Shown: in pieces, positions 44,237-55,608 of the stretch
How positions within the stretch are numbered: the first letter of the stretch is position 1
Layout: every line of letters starts with the position of its first letter
Assembly: GCF_963855985.1 (NCBI RefSeq)
Contig: NC_087090.1
Location: 10,848,501-10,912,500, forward strand
Source of the DNA: Ostrinia nubilalis
Lineage: Eukaryota; Arthropoda; Insecta; Lepidoptera; Crambidae
DNA length: 64,000 nt
Reading direction: 5' to 3'
Program-made: the position numbers and the translations under genes
The notes under the pieces: model-generated
Told to the model about the DNA's origin: nothing
Database searches by the model: none
What the model saw: only the letters and a program-made list of their open reading frames with translations

Positions 44237-44860
44237 TAAGTGATCTCACTCGATTATTTCTTAACTATACAAGATATTAAAAAACTGGTTACTGATCCTG
44301 AAAGTGCTTAATGAGCTCTTTCAAACGGTACCAATAATAAGTTACAGAATAAACTGGATCTATCTGAAAATTCAATGTTTCCAGCTTCCATACTAAATGT
44401 ATGCCAGACACACAATATTAGAAGTGTAATTTTTTTAATTTAATAATAAATACTTAAAATAAACTCGTAAATTGTATTCTTATTTTAAATTATTAATGAA
44501 AAACATTGGTTTTAGGCTTTACTTGCTATAATATTGTCAAGAGATGAGTGTCATGACTGTGGTAGTACTAAATGTATGGAAGAAGGAAACATTGAATTTT
44601 TGGTTAGATCCAGTTTATTCTGTAACCTATTATTGATACCATACCATTGGATAGAGCTTGTGAAGCACTTTTAGAATCAGTAATCAGTTTTACGATATCA
44701 TATGTAGTTTTTAAAATAATGTGACTTTACCAAATGTATGGAAGCTGGAAACATTGAAGTTTCGGATAGATCCAGTTTATTCTGTAACCTATTATTAATA
44801 CCGATTGAACCGTTTGATAGAGCTCATGAAGCACTTTCAGGATTTTCCAATCGCGAAAGC
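44237..44860. repeat. Three copies of a ~130-bp repeat, one inverted
   Basis: A unit with GGAAGCTGGAAACATTGAA and GATCCAGTTTATTCTGTAAC occurs inverted at about 44,240-44,402 and direct at about 44,560-44,690 and 44,728-44,855. It lies in the spacer of the foldback element. The outer copies could pair into a long stem. Confidence 0.65.
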
Positions 44861-45061
44861 CCTCATTGAATTCTTCTTCTTTTGTTGAAAAAAAAAAAAA
44901 TTAACAATATTAACATCACAAATCACAATCACTACTAAGACATCACAAAATAGACGAAACACAGCATTTTGCACAGAATTGGCCGTAAGGATCTATATCC
45001 ATAGCCGTAAAACTTGTATTAAAAAAAAAGATGACAGTTGACTGCAATATTGAGAAACAGT

Positions 45062-45454
45062 CAGTGTTGCCAGAAGGTTACTTTTGTAACCTTTTAGCTG
45101 ATTTTTGAACTGCTTTGGTTACTTTTAGGTTACACTAATGAAAAGGTTACTTTTAGGTGATTTTTCGGAATTTGTAGAATTAACTTTTACAGGTTATTCA
45201 GTAAAAAAATATTAATAGTGTCAATTTACAAATTATTTAAATTGAAACGTGACACTCAAAATGTTGATGATTTCCAATTAATTTTAACACTTTGTATGAA
45301 TTTTGGCTGATTGGTAAGATAAGAGTCGAAGATGAAAGTTGTTAGTACGAATCAGCTTTATGAATCAATATGATAATAATATCAATCGCACGTGTGAGGG
45401 TTACTTTTTTTTCTATTTCTGGTAATTTCTGACAAGACCCTACTGGCAACACTG
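45062..45454. mobile_element. Non-autonomous hAT element, 393 bp
   Basis: Termini CAGTGTTGCCAG and CTGGCAACACTG (the right end reads through TACTGGCAACACTG), with the perfect 8-bp duplication GAAACAGT (45,054-45,061 and 45,455-45,462). Nested in the foldback spacer, so it is younger than that element. Confidence 0.85.
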
Positions 45455-45794
45455 GAAACAGTTTAAGTTTAGTTAGTAAAATATGATTTATCTGTGGTAA
45501 TTAAATAGATTAATTAGATTTACGAATCTCTGATGGATGAGTGATACCCGACCCGAGGTTTCCGCCAACTGGGACCGCAATCAACTAGGACCGCGGTCCC
45601 AATCGCCAGATCAGTAAAAATTAAATACTTTTCTGGGACCATTCATAAAGGACAATGATCAAAAATGTATGGAGTGTGGTCCAAATGTCAACCACCACCT
45701 ATGTAGTAAAATAGTCTACTAAATACTGATTCATTATAACCAAACCGCAATCAAAAATATGCTGTCAGTAAAAAGTTTACTGACAGCATAGTTT

Positions 45795-45980
45795 AGTTCT
45801 ACGGCCCGATCGCGAACGTCTTCGCTTTCGCTTCGCGAAGCCCACACTCGGCCTCGTCGGCACGCGCACCGACGATCGCCAAACGGCTAGAGTACCTTCT
45901 GTACTCGCCACTCTGCCCGGTGAAGCTGGAAAAGCTCCTCCAGCTACCAGCGCGCGTCCCTTCAAAAAAAAAAAAAAAAA
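45795..45980 (+). repeat. GC-rich retroposed fragment with poly(A)
   Basis: A GC-rich block about 165 bp long, quite unlike its AT-rich surroundings, ends in a 17-A run at about 45,964-45,980. This is what a 5'-truncated retroposed RNA (LINE 3' UTR or mRNA) looks like. The source was not recognised. The ORF on the opposite strand is not credible. Confidence 0.4.
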
Positions 45981-46040
45981 GCCGGAAACCTCCCCGACCC
46001 GACCGTGGATCACCAGTATTCTACTACACAGTAAAGTATA

Positions 46041-46237
46041 GGGTAAGGTGGGGCACAATGTTACAATGCATATTTCTCCGTCCCTTTCTATTAGTTGTAT
46101 GATGTTCAGCGGCTCAGTTCAGCAGCTCTTATGAGCTTGACAAACGTGTATACCAACATCATACAACTAATAGAAAGGGACGGAGAAATATGCATTGTAA
46201 CATTGTACCCCGTGTAACATTGTGCCCCACCTTACCC
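46041..46237. repeat. TA-flanked MITE, 197 bp
   Basis: GGGTAAGGTGGGGCACAATG at the left is matched by its complement at the right end (CATTGTGCCCCACCTTACCC), with long paired inner arms (CTATTAGTTGTATGATG). TA lies at 46,039-46,040 and 46,238-46,239, giving a Tc1/mariner-type duplication. Confidence 0.82.
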
Positions 46238-46859
46238 TACCTAGGTTATTAAAAGTTGATCGATCTGTGATAAATAATTTACCTGATTAATTAGTTTTAT
46301 GAAGTAGGAATTTTATTTCATTAGTGATACCCGACAAGAACGTAGATCATCGGATTTCTAGTAAAGTGTATCTACCTTAATTATTAAAAATGTTAATTGA
46401 TCTGTGATAATAATCGAGCTGAATAAAAACGTTTTTGATTGTTATTTTAGTATTTCATTCTAGCTATTATATTTCCAAGAATAACCTGGTTTTGCCATGT
46501 CTGAATACAGTTTTTTTTTCGGTTTCGGTAAAACCGGTTTTGTGACCCCCTAAATCCCACCCTTACGTTCATATAAAAAGAATGTGCGTAATCTATACGT
46601 ACATAAGGCACCTAAAATAATAGAGAGGAAAGAATTGATTGTATTGAACAATGAACCGTCTCAGCTATAAAAGACCCACTAAACTGAACTGTCCCACCAA
46701 ACACATTGATAGGGGGCGCCACCATTGTTCACCTGTACAAGGTTTCCCAAAAAGTACTGTCAAGCCGAAGCCCAGAGGTAGAGTATCACTAGGGCTACCC
46801 GAATACTCGATTTTTTCAAGTTATTTATAATTTTCAGATGATATGATAATGATGAAAAT

Positions 46860-47015
46860 CTTTATCATATTTCAAAAACTGGGATAAAATCTATCCTACG
46901 TCCTTTCCCGGGACTCAACCATTTCTATGCCAAATTTCATCAAAATCGGTTCAGTGGTTTAGGCGTGAAAGCAAGACAAAGTTACTTTCACATTTATAAT
47001 ATTAGTATAGATGCA
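46860..47015 (-). repeat. Lep1-like Helitron fragment (inverted)
   Basis: Read on the minus strand it begins ATACTAATATTATAAATGTG and continues with ACTGAACCGATTTTGATG and ACGTAGGATAGATTTTATCCC. This is the same family as 39,838, truncated at its far end. It lies in the foldback spacer next to the right arm. Confidence 0.5.
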
Positions 47016-47913
47016 ATGTTTTTGCTTCGATTAAATAAAACATTGTGATCAAAATAAAAACTTATTATCAAAATATTTTATAGGTTATTAGGTACTCAAT
47101 ACACAAATCAGCCGGCTCCTAGTCTAAAATTCTTATAATCGAAATTAAATGATTTAAACTACAAATAAAAATGATTCAAACAGTACTAGTTTTTAGGTTC
47201 AAATTCGACTGCTCTAGTGGACGCACGGAACGGCAACGTCGCAGTCGACCCATATTATTTGAATTATTTGGCGGGAAAATAGTTTTTGGCTTTTAATTCT
47301 GAAACTAAGAGGCCTAGAGATTTGAAATTATGTCTCGTGTGTACTTCAATTATAACGAATTATTTGATATTTAAAACGCAACTCTAACTTATACGGTTTT
47401 AATAATCCACCGTGTGTTACGTGTCACCAGCTTACACATACGTATCGGTTCGTAGTTCGAAAACGGTTCGAAATAAAGCTTTGAAAGAATTGAAGTCGGG
47501 TTTTTTTATTCGACTTTAATTTATGAGATATAAAACATTGATGTAGCTTAAATATTTACGAAGATACAGATGTGTAAGCTGGAGACACGGTACTCCAGCT
47601 CGCACATAGTTTTTTGATCGTGGTTTTAACAGTATTTGAGCTAAAGTCTTGAAAAGTGGAAAGCCTACTATTTGGATTCGACTGTAATTTTTGAGGTATA
47701 ATACATTATCGTAGCATAAATATTTACGAAGATACAGATGTGTCAGCTGGAGACACGTGTCCTCAGCTTACACATAGAAAACAACTCATAGTTATGAAGT
47801 TCTAATGGCTCTAATTGAATGACTGAGAGGTTTGATGACTCTAATTAGGCTTTTATTGATGGTATACTTGGAATTGCTCTAGGGCCAATGAGGAAGTTGG
47901 AGACATTCTCTTC

Positions 47914-48045
47914 TAAAATGACACTAATGACGTTTAAAAAGTGGCACGCTCGGCTTCATACAATTTTTGACACATGCTGCATCTATCCATATCTGTGTAT
48001 GAAGCCGAGCGTGCCACATTTTAAACGTCATTAGTGTCATTTTAG
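47914..48045. repeat. ~130-bp MITE inserted in the right foldback arm
   Basis: AAAATGACACTAATGACG is mirrored by CGTCATTAGTGTCATTTT, and an inner pair GTGGCACGCTCGGCTTCATA / TATGAAGCCGAGCGTGCCAC is also present. The left arm lacks it at the equivalent point (about 43,197-43,210). Part of its loop (ATGCAGCATGTGTCAAAAAT) also occurs near the left terminus at 42,525-42,560. Confidence 0.7.
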
Positions 48046-48094
48046 CGAATTTTAGTGATTGCAGCAACGTAAAAGTAATCGTATCATCGTACTG

Positions 48095-48222
48095 TGGGTC
48101 TAGACAAAGTGCAAATTATAATCGCAAACCAGTCGATAAGTGGTCGAAAAGGCCCTTTTTTGTATGGAGTTTTGACGGATTCGATTTTCGATTCGATCAA
48201 AAAGTGCGTTTTGTCTAGGGGG
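48095..48222. repeat. 128-bp MITE with CTG duplication in the right foldback arm
   Basis: Terminal TGGGTCTAGACAAAGTGC pairs with GCGTTTTGTCTAGGGGGG. CTG flanks both sides (48,092-48,094 and 48,223-48,225). The left arm preserves the empty site with a single CAG at about 43,145. Confidence 0.78.
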
Positions 48223-49211
48223 GCTGCATTTGCAAAGTCATCGAATGATATCGTGTGACTCGATTCAAAAATTAATTAATTCCGATAAAACTGATATTTT
48301 GTTAAATTTATAGCTAGTCTGACTGTGGATTAAAATAATTTTGTAGCGGTAGACGTTATTCTACAATTCTACATTATTAATTTGCAAATAATATTTTTGT
48401 TTATGAAAGTAATGATCGTTATTCCATTATGTTAAATAGTACTACTAGTAATTCATACTTAATTCCATACTTTTAAATATCGTAGTAAGTAAATGACCTA
48501 GTTTCATAAAATAAAGACTATTTTACTCAAGCTTTTTATTTTTAATAAATGTAAAAATGCGTAGTTTTGCCAATACGTTTTCTTTCATAAAGCTAAGTCA
48601 GGTACCTAGTTTTGAAGATATTTCTAAACGACAAAATCTCGGGCGTCGTATACATAGACAGTGTATACTGCGATCACTGACCTAACTTCTTGATTTGTAT
48701 ATTTCGACGTTATACAGTGCACTCTGTCTTCCGCGATCACTGATCTAACTTGTTTTATAATTTTTCTACTGCTACTTTATTCTAATTAATTACATATTTG
48801 TTACTCGTTGCTGTTAATTACAATTCTCAATCCGTAAATAATTTCTTCTCTCTACCGTGTTCGTACTACAGTCCTCGTAAAATCATCGAATCCGATTGTT
48901 GTAATCGGATTACATGAACATCACTCGACCATGTATGTCCATTTGGACATATCGGAATGGCACGCTTTGAGACTAGCAACTTGCTGTATCTACTCTAATC
49001 CATATCTGTGTTTTTTTACCTGGTAAAATGTGACAGTTGTAATTTCGAAATAGCTACGCTCGGATCGTATCAAAAAATATATGTATAGTTGAACGATGGT
49101 GGCGCCCCCCTGTCAATGAGTTTAGGTCATCTATAATATTATTTTTTTCAGCCGATCTGACTCTCTCGTCTCTCTCTCTCTTTTTTCGGTGATAAAAATT
49201 TAGTGGTGTAT

Positions 49212-49780
49212 GTATATGTTACGGTTAATGTGATAAATTGAAAATTATGAATAATCGCCGGTTATTATGAATAATTACCAACAGTCGAGGTAAAAGTGAT
49301 AAATTAATCACATTCATCAGTGATTATTTAATAATGCAACCTTAATACTAACAAATATCATAAAAGAGAACACACCGGCTCGTGTACAGCGCCGGTGTAC
49401 AGCCACACATTTTTAACGTTTTGTTAGCATATACAGGGTGTTAGGTAAATGGGTATATGAGCCGACATTAGCCCATGTTAACATGGTCATATAAATGGTA
49501 TGGTGAAGTCAGAAATTTGATATCATCATATTTTTAATTTTTTTAATTTTCATACATAATAAATTTTATAAAATCCGATTTGTATGAAAATTAAAATAAT
49601 TAAAATGAAGATATCAATTTTCTGACTTCACCATACCATTTATATGACCATGTTAACATGGGCTAGTGTCGGCTCATATACCCATTTACCTAACACCCTG
49701 TATTAATATAATTTGGCATAATGACTTTGGACTGTTTCTTGCGTATATAACATTACTTTGCCATAATGCCCATAACGTTC
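49212..49780 (+). repeat. Foldback MITE (copy 2, 5' half), interrupted
   Basis: Closely matches 4,100-4,390 (TATATGTTACGGTTAATGTG, AATAATCGCCGG, CATAATGACTTTGGA...), but lacks the central GC hairpin and the right arm. It is split by the mariner-type MITE at 49,434-49,700. Confidence 0.75.
49434..49700. repeat. Mariner-type MITE, complete (copy 2)
   Basis: Termini CAGGGTGTTAGGTAAATGGG and CCCATTTACCTAACACCCTG are perfect, with TA on both sides (49,432-49,433, 49,701-49,702). The related element at 4.3 kb shows the uninterrupted CATATATTAATATAA sequence, i.e. the empty site. Confidence 0.88.
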
Positions 49781-50758
49781 AGTTTGTACTGTATGAAATA
49801 ATAATATTGTTAATTTTATGCTCTTACTAGGTATTCTATACAATACCAAACGCGCAGCCGGCAATGTGTGTAAAAGATGATATCAGGGAAAGGAGGGACG
49901 AGCGGGGTGGGCTGATTACGAAATACGTGAAATTTTAAGAAAAAATCTAGAATTCGTACTCGGCGGCCACTGTCTGCCGCATGCAGCACCCACAGATGAG
50001 GCTGCGCTCGCTCGCTCACTCGCCTTCACGCTGGGTAATATTAACCTAACCTAGTATTTTATAATCCAGCTAGTTTTTTTAAATGACCCCCACCCCCTTT
50101 ACTACTCTAGATAGAAAAATGTTGAAAAAGTTCAAACTAAATCGTGTCAGCTCCATACAAATTACTGTGCTACACCCGGGCACCCTAACCGTACATTTAA
50201 TAGTATTGATCAATACAAGTCAAAATATTTACATATTGGCGATGGGCCAGCTGGTATTCTATACAATGCCTAGGAATTACATGTACACTGCCTAGGCAGG
50301 TAACGTATTTATTGGACAATAATATTTATAACATTTCATACATTGCCTACGCGCCCCAGGCATTTTTCACATTTACTAGGGATTGTATAGAATTCCTAAA
50401 TTATACAAATTGCCGGTAACATATACAGTACTCGTATGTTTAAATGAAAATTCAATTCATTAGTTTCCCTAGACAAGCTGCAAAACAACAACCGTATTAT
50501 AATTTCGAAATCGAAACTCGCAATCCGAAGAAAAAAACTATCTAAATTAGTTGGTATGGCAACTCTGATGTGGCACTTTGTGTTTTTCTTCACATGCAAC
50601 ATTTACTGAAGACGTGTCATTTTGATTGTACGCGTTGTAAGCCAACTCCACGATTTCTTTGGTGTTCCTATTTTGCTGCTCACAGAACGCTTGAGAAAAT
50701 CCTGAATTAACGTTGTTCGAATTAATTTAAACGATTTGTTATTTTAATAAATAACAAA
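49781..50758. other. Sec61B upstream region
   Basis: Unique-looking sequence leading to the Sec61B start codon. Short ORFs here have no family features. GCTCGCTCGCTCACTCGCC at about 50,007 is a small CG-rich island. No promoter element can be assigned confidently. Confidence 0.35.
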
Positions 50759-51557
<799 letters not shown>

Positions 51558-51866
51558 TGGGATACTTTATGATGAATAAAACATTATTGTGTAAATGAAT
51601 GAGAAAGTATGATGGTATGTTTTGTACTTTATATAGGCTAAATAAATTATGTACTATTAATGTTATTCTGAATTAAATTAAGTTAATTAACATATTTTTT
51701 ATTATTTATAGTAGCAAAGACATTATGAAATTATTTATTGACTCCCCATCCCATTATTTAACATAATATATTGATTATGTATTTTAGATGTGATTTTTAC
51801 TTAGCAAAGTCAAAAGCTCCTACAAATACACATTTGATCATTCAATGTAGGCCTACCTCCATACTA

Positions 51867-52420
51867 CAGTGGAATCTCTATAACTCGAATCTCAAGGGAA
51901 ATGCAAAAAAAATCGAGTTAACGAGTTTTCGACTTAACAAGAACTTCGAGATACAAGGACTTAACTGCTGAAATTTCGACTTGTAGAGGACGGACAAGCT
52001 CCGCTATAAGTAATCGTGTCCTGTGGCGACAAGGACAAACATCACGTTCACAGCTGTGTTACTTAGAAAGTTTCATTGATGTATTCTTTCATTGCACGTG
52101 TACAAGACAAAAACAATAGATTAGAAGCCCCGAACCCGAACATTCATTTTGGATTTTATTGCTATTATTTCGGGGAATTCCAAGTAAGACGTTATTATAT
52201 TTTACTAACTACGACTTACGGAGTCCCCTTTTTTTTCGAGATATAGGGTATAAATATGTATCATCAATACTTCGTAGGGAAATAACATTTTGTTCGAGTT
52301 ACAAAGTCTAAATAATTCGAGATACCGCGTATTTAGGTGCTCAGCGGAAGGGAATGGCAATTTTTTTCGACTTACTGAGGATTTTGACTTAACGAGGTTC
52401 GAGTTATAGAGATTCCACTG
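51867..52420. mobile_element. Tigger/pogo-type non-autonomous element, 554 bp
   Basis: CAGTGGAATCTCTATAACTC and its complement GAGTTATAGAGATTCCACTG form the ends, with TA on both sides (51,865-51,866 and 52,421-52,422). Repeated CGAGTTA/TCGACTTA motifs lie inside each arm. It resembles Tigger TIRs. It lies in the Sec61B 3' flank. Confidence 0.82.
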
Positions 52421-52996
52421 TATAATAATCTTGAAATTAGTTTTTAACAAATTCTTGACCTTTCTTTTTTTAAGTAAATCTTTGCCATCTGAAATTTTTT
52501 TACCTTTATGTAATGTAATAAGTAGCAAGTTTAATATTTTTTTCCATTCAAGGCTACCCACTACATGCTCTAAAACCTATTAACATCCACTCATGGCATA
52601 CATACTACACCAGTAAGGTGTATCTCTGAAGGAGGGCAGTTTCTGCCTTAGTGGTACATGAAAATTACAGGCATATTCTGCAAGCAAGGCAAATCTATTT
52701 GATTGTTCCTAGTCTTTAAATTGTCTTAAGCACTCAGAAACATATACAGTTTGCAGACAGATCTTTCTGTAGAGGTTCATGGCCCCTGAATCATTATATT
52801 ATGATGGTAATGGAATCACTAAAGAAAAGGTAATTGAAAATGAAAATATTTATTAATACATTGATTCTTAATACTCACATTAAAAATACTTATTTGTATA
52901 AAAAACTTATCAAATTACGAGACTCCTATTTACATTATCAGCCTTATATTGTAGCTAAAAGTAAAAATATTAAAAATAAAATGACAGCTGCGAAAA
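52421..52996. other. Intergenic sequence between Sec61B and fz 3' ends
   Basis: AT-rich 3' flank with no recognisable gene or element. The two genes are convergent here. Confidence 0.4.
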
Positions 52997-54952
52997 TTAA
53001 ACATACACTTCAACTCTTCTACCTTTTATTCTATCAAAGAATTGACGCCAGGAAACTAAAGTTTTTCCTGACCAAATCCAAAAACTGGATGTTATACCAA
53101 CTATCATTGTCATTAAGTACTTAATCATGAACATTTCAAACTTAGGTCTCTCAATCTCATGACGTGTAAATGGACAGGGGATAGAGTAAAGAGGTGTAGA
53201 GCACATATCCCTATGCCATGTCACCATCCAATTATCAAAATGAGCTTGCTCATAAAAAAGACAAGCAATAACTATCAAGGCTGGCACTGTATACAAGACT
53301 CCAAATACACCAATTCTAATCATTAGTTTTTCCAATTTATCTGTTTTTGTGCCGTCATGTTTCATTACAGTTCTTATACGAAACAATGATACAAATCCAG
53401 CCAAAAGAAATACTGTTCCTAGGACAAGATATACACAGAGCGGTGCTAGTACAAATCCACGTAAAGCCTCAGCATCCCATATTCCAACGTAACACACACC
53501 AGATAGAATATCACCTGCAACAAAATACAAGATTTAAATTAGCAATTAAAATATTTCTGAACTTATTTTTCTTTTAGGTTTCATTGCCAAAGAGACAGTA
53601 GGTACACATAACAGTGATTTATTTATTTCAAAATTGTTTTTCAATTCACAATGACTTATTTTGTACCATATTTAGTTGCAAAATGTAATTACAACAAGAA
53701 TTTGGGCATGGAATGGAATAGCAGGACTATATTCTAGTTAAATATTAAAAAAATATTTGCACTTATTCTTACCATCAACTTTTCCCATTGCTAGTATCGA
53801 TATTGTCTTGATGGCGGGCACTGCCCAAGCTGCTAAATGAAAATATTGTGAGTTTGCTTCTATAGCTTCATGGCCCCATTTAAGTCCAGCTGCCAAAAAC
53901 CATGTGAGTGTCAAGACAACCCACCAAATACTTGATGCCATGCTGAAGAAATATACCACCATAAAAAGTATTGTACATGGTTCATGTTTTGTGCCTTGTG
54001 ATATGATTGATATGTTTGGTAATCTTGTCCCACTTATTGTCGAGGGAAAAGGCCCTTGACAACTAACACTGTCTCCAGCACTCCATCCCATGATATATGC
54101 TGCAGCTACCATCAAGTAACATACGGATAGGAATATAATAGGTCTTTCTGGATATCTAAATCTATCTGTGTCAATTAAAAAAGTTAGAACAGTAAATAAA
54201 CAGCTCACAGTGCATAGTGTTGCCCAAATACCAATCCACAATCTTGAAAAGTTTTTTTCATCCTGACTGAAAAACATGCCATTACATGGTGCACCACAAT
54301 CATGTTCAATCTTATCTCCAACCTTCAGAGAATATTCCAAATCCAAACTCTTGGGTACTTTAAAATGTACAGGACAAACAAATCCATAATCTTTTGCACT
54401 ATGCAGTTTAGTAGGATCCCTTTCAATATTCGATTTGAAATCTACTTTAGGTAGCTTGGTTTCTGTAGGTTTCTTTGATTTATGTGTAACATTATTATCA
54501 CCAACACATATGACATTTTCATCTGTAGCAACCGGGAACCTTGAACATTCCAGATGCTCTGGCCATGGGAAGCCGTAGTCTATCATCAGTTGGTCGCAAT
54601 TGTGTTTCGCGGATTCACATAAATGACGGCATGGCAGTATAGGAGTATCCAAAATTGTGCAAACAGGTGCATACACTGAACACAAGAAGAATTTGAGGTC
54701 TGGAGAACAATTTATTTTGATTAATGGTGTGAATTGATGTACTTCAGGTCCAGCATCTTCTTGTTTAGCATGATTAAGAATGTTGGGAAATATGGTTTCA
54801 TTGTATCTCAGTTGCTGGCAAAACTGAATGGTAATTGGCTCGCATCGTCCATGGTGAGGCAAAGTATCTCCTTGATAGACAGTCACGCGTGATGTTTCAG
54901 TGTATACAAATAAATAAAGCACTTTTAAAAGCGATATCCACAATCTTCCCAT
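52997..54952 (-). CDS. fz: Frizzled Wnt receptor (fz-type)
   Basis: Two exons (54,952-53,773 and 53,514-52,997) give 565 residues. A signal peptide (about 1-22) precedes a ten-Cys CRD beginning [20 protein letters not shown] and including [20 protein letters not shown] and [14 protein letters not shown] linker and seven transmembrane helices follow (first [20 protein letters not shown]). The C-terminal tail carries KTLVSW (the Dishevelled-binding KTxxxW) and ends VEVYV, a plausible PDZ ligand. The protein is a plasma-membrane receptor in Wnt/planar polarity signalling. Length and tail fit Drosophila fz better than fz2-fz4, but the paralogue call is provisional. It lies head-to-head with ANAPC5, 656 bp apart. 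Confidence 0.9.
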
Positions 54953-55608
54953 TCTTGAAGTCTACAAAAAATGTTGCTAAAAAAACAAAATATGTTTTGT
55001 GTTGTGCTTTACATTATTTCACTGACTTGTTGTTGTTTTTTCACGATTCAGATCGTGTAGAAAATACATAATTTTTAATTTGCTATAAACTTTAAAATAC
55101 GGAGAAACACCAAACAACAAGAAAATTGTAATGAATGAACCATTGACAGAAAAAAATAACACAAGAGACAAGAACAAGCATTTGATTGGGCTCTATGCCC
55201 ACTTGTCAATGGCTCATAGTGTAGGGCTAAATCCACAGACATGATAAATCTCAAAAACGTAGATAGAGCTTCCAAATTCCAAAGCTCTTCCTTCTTGATG
55301 ATTGAACGATTTTATGATGAGGGACTGAGGGGGAGCACTTCATACTTACACTTTTGTCATGTCAGCGCGATAAGATCTTTGCTTGTGAAAATTATTAAAT
55401 AAATAAAATAACAATATTTGAAGTACTTGAGTGGGTGTATACGATTACTCGTTTTTGAGTCTGATACTCTGATTCCCCCTGATTCCCTAATAAAAGGCAC
55501 AGCTCTAAATCAGCTGTCAACAGTCAAACTTCAATGTCATTGTCATGTCAAAAAATTGTTTCTGATGTTTGTTTGTATGGCCGGGTATTGTAATTTAAAT
55601 TTCCTATA
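54953..55608. promoter_or_regulatory. Divergent fz/ANAPC5 promoter interval
   Basis: 656 bp separate the two start codons, with no transposon visible. Both 5' UTRs and any shared promoter must lie here unless there are undetected upstream non-coding exons. No clear TATA box. Confidence 0.45.

Larger units (their letters stand above)
42513..49010. mobile_element. 6.5-kb foldback element with long inverted arms
   Basis: The left arm (42,513 to about 44,050) and right arm (about 47,068-49,010) are reverse complements over most of their length, nearly identical toward the centre and more divergent outside. The termini read CACAGATAT and ATATCTGTG. They are flanked by an 8-bp duplication TTTTTTTA (42,505-42,512 and 49,011-49,018). 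The 3-kb spacer carries a hAT MITE, a TA-flanked MITE, internal repeats and a retroposed GC-rich scrap, but no transposase. An 8-bp TSD with kilobase arms fits a hAT- or MULE/Foldback-type element mobilised in trans; the superfamily is not determined. Confidence 0.8.

Noticed and set aside
45777..46058. 93-codon minus-strand ORF in the GC-rich block
   Set aside because: It reads through a poly(A) run (poly-Phe) and has no family features; the block is better explained as a retroposed fragment.
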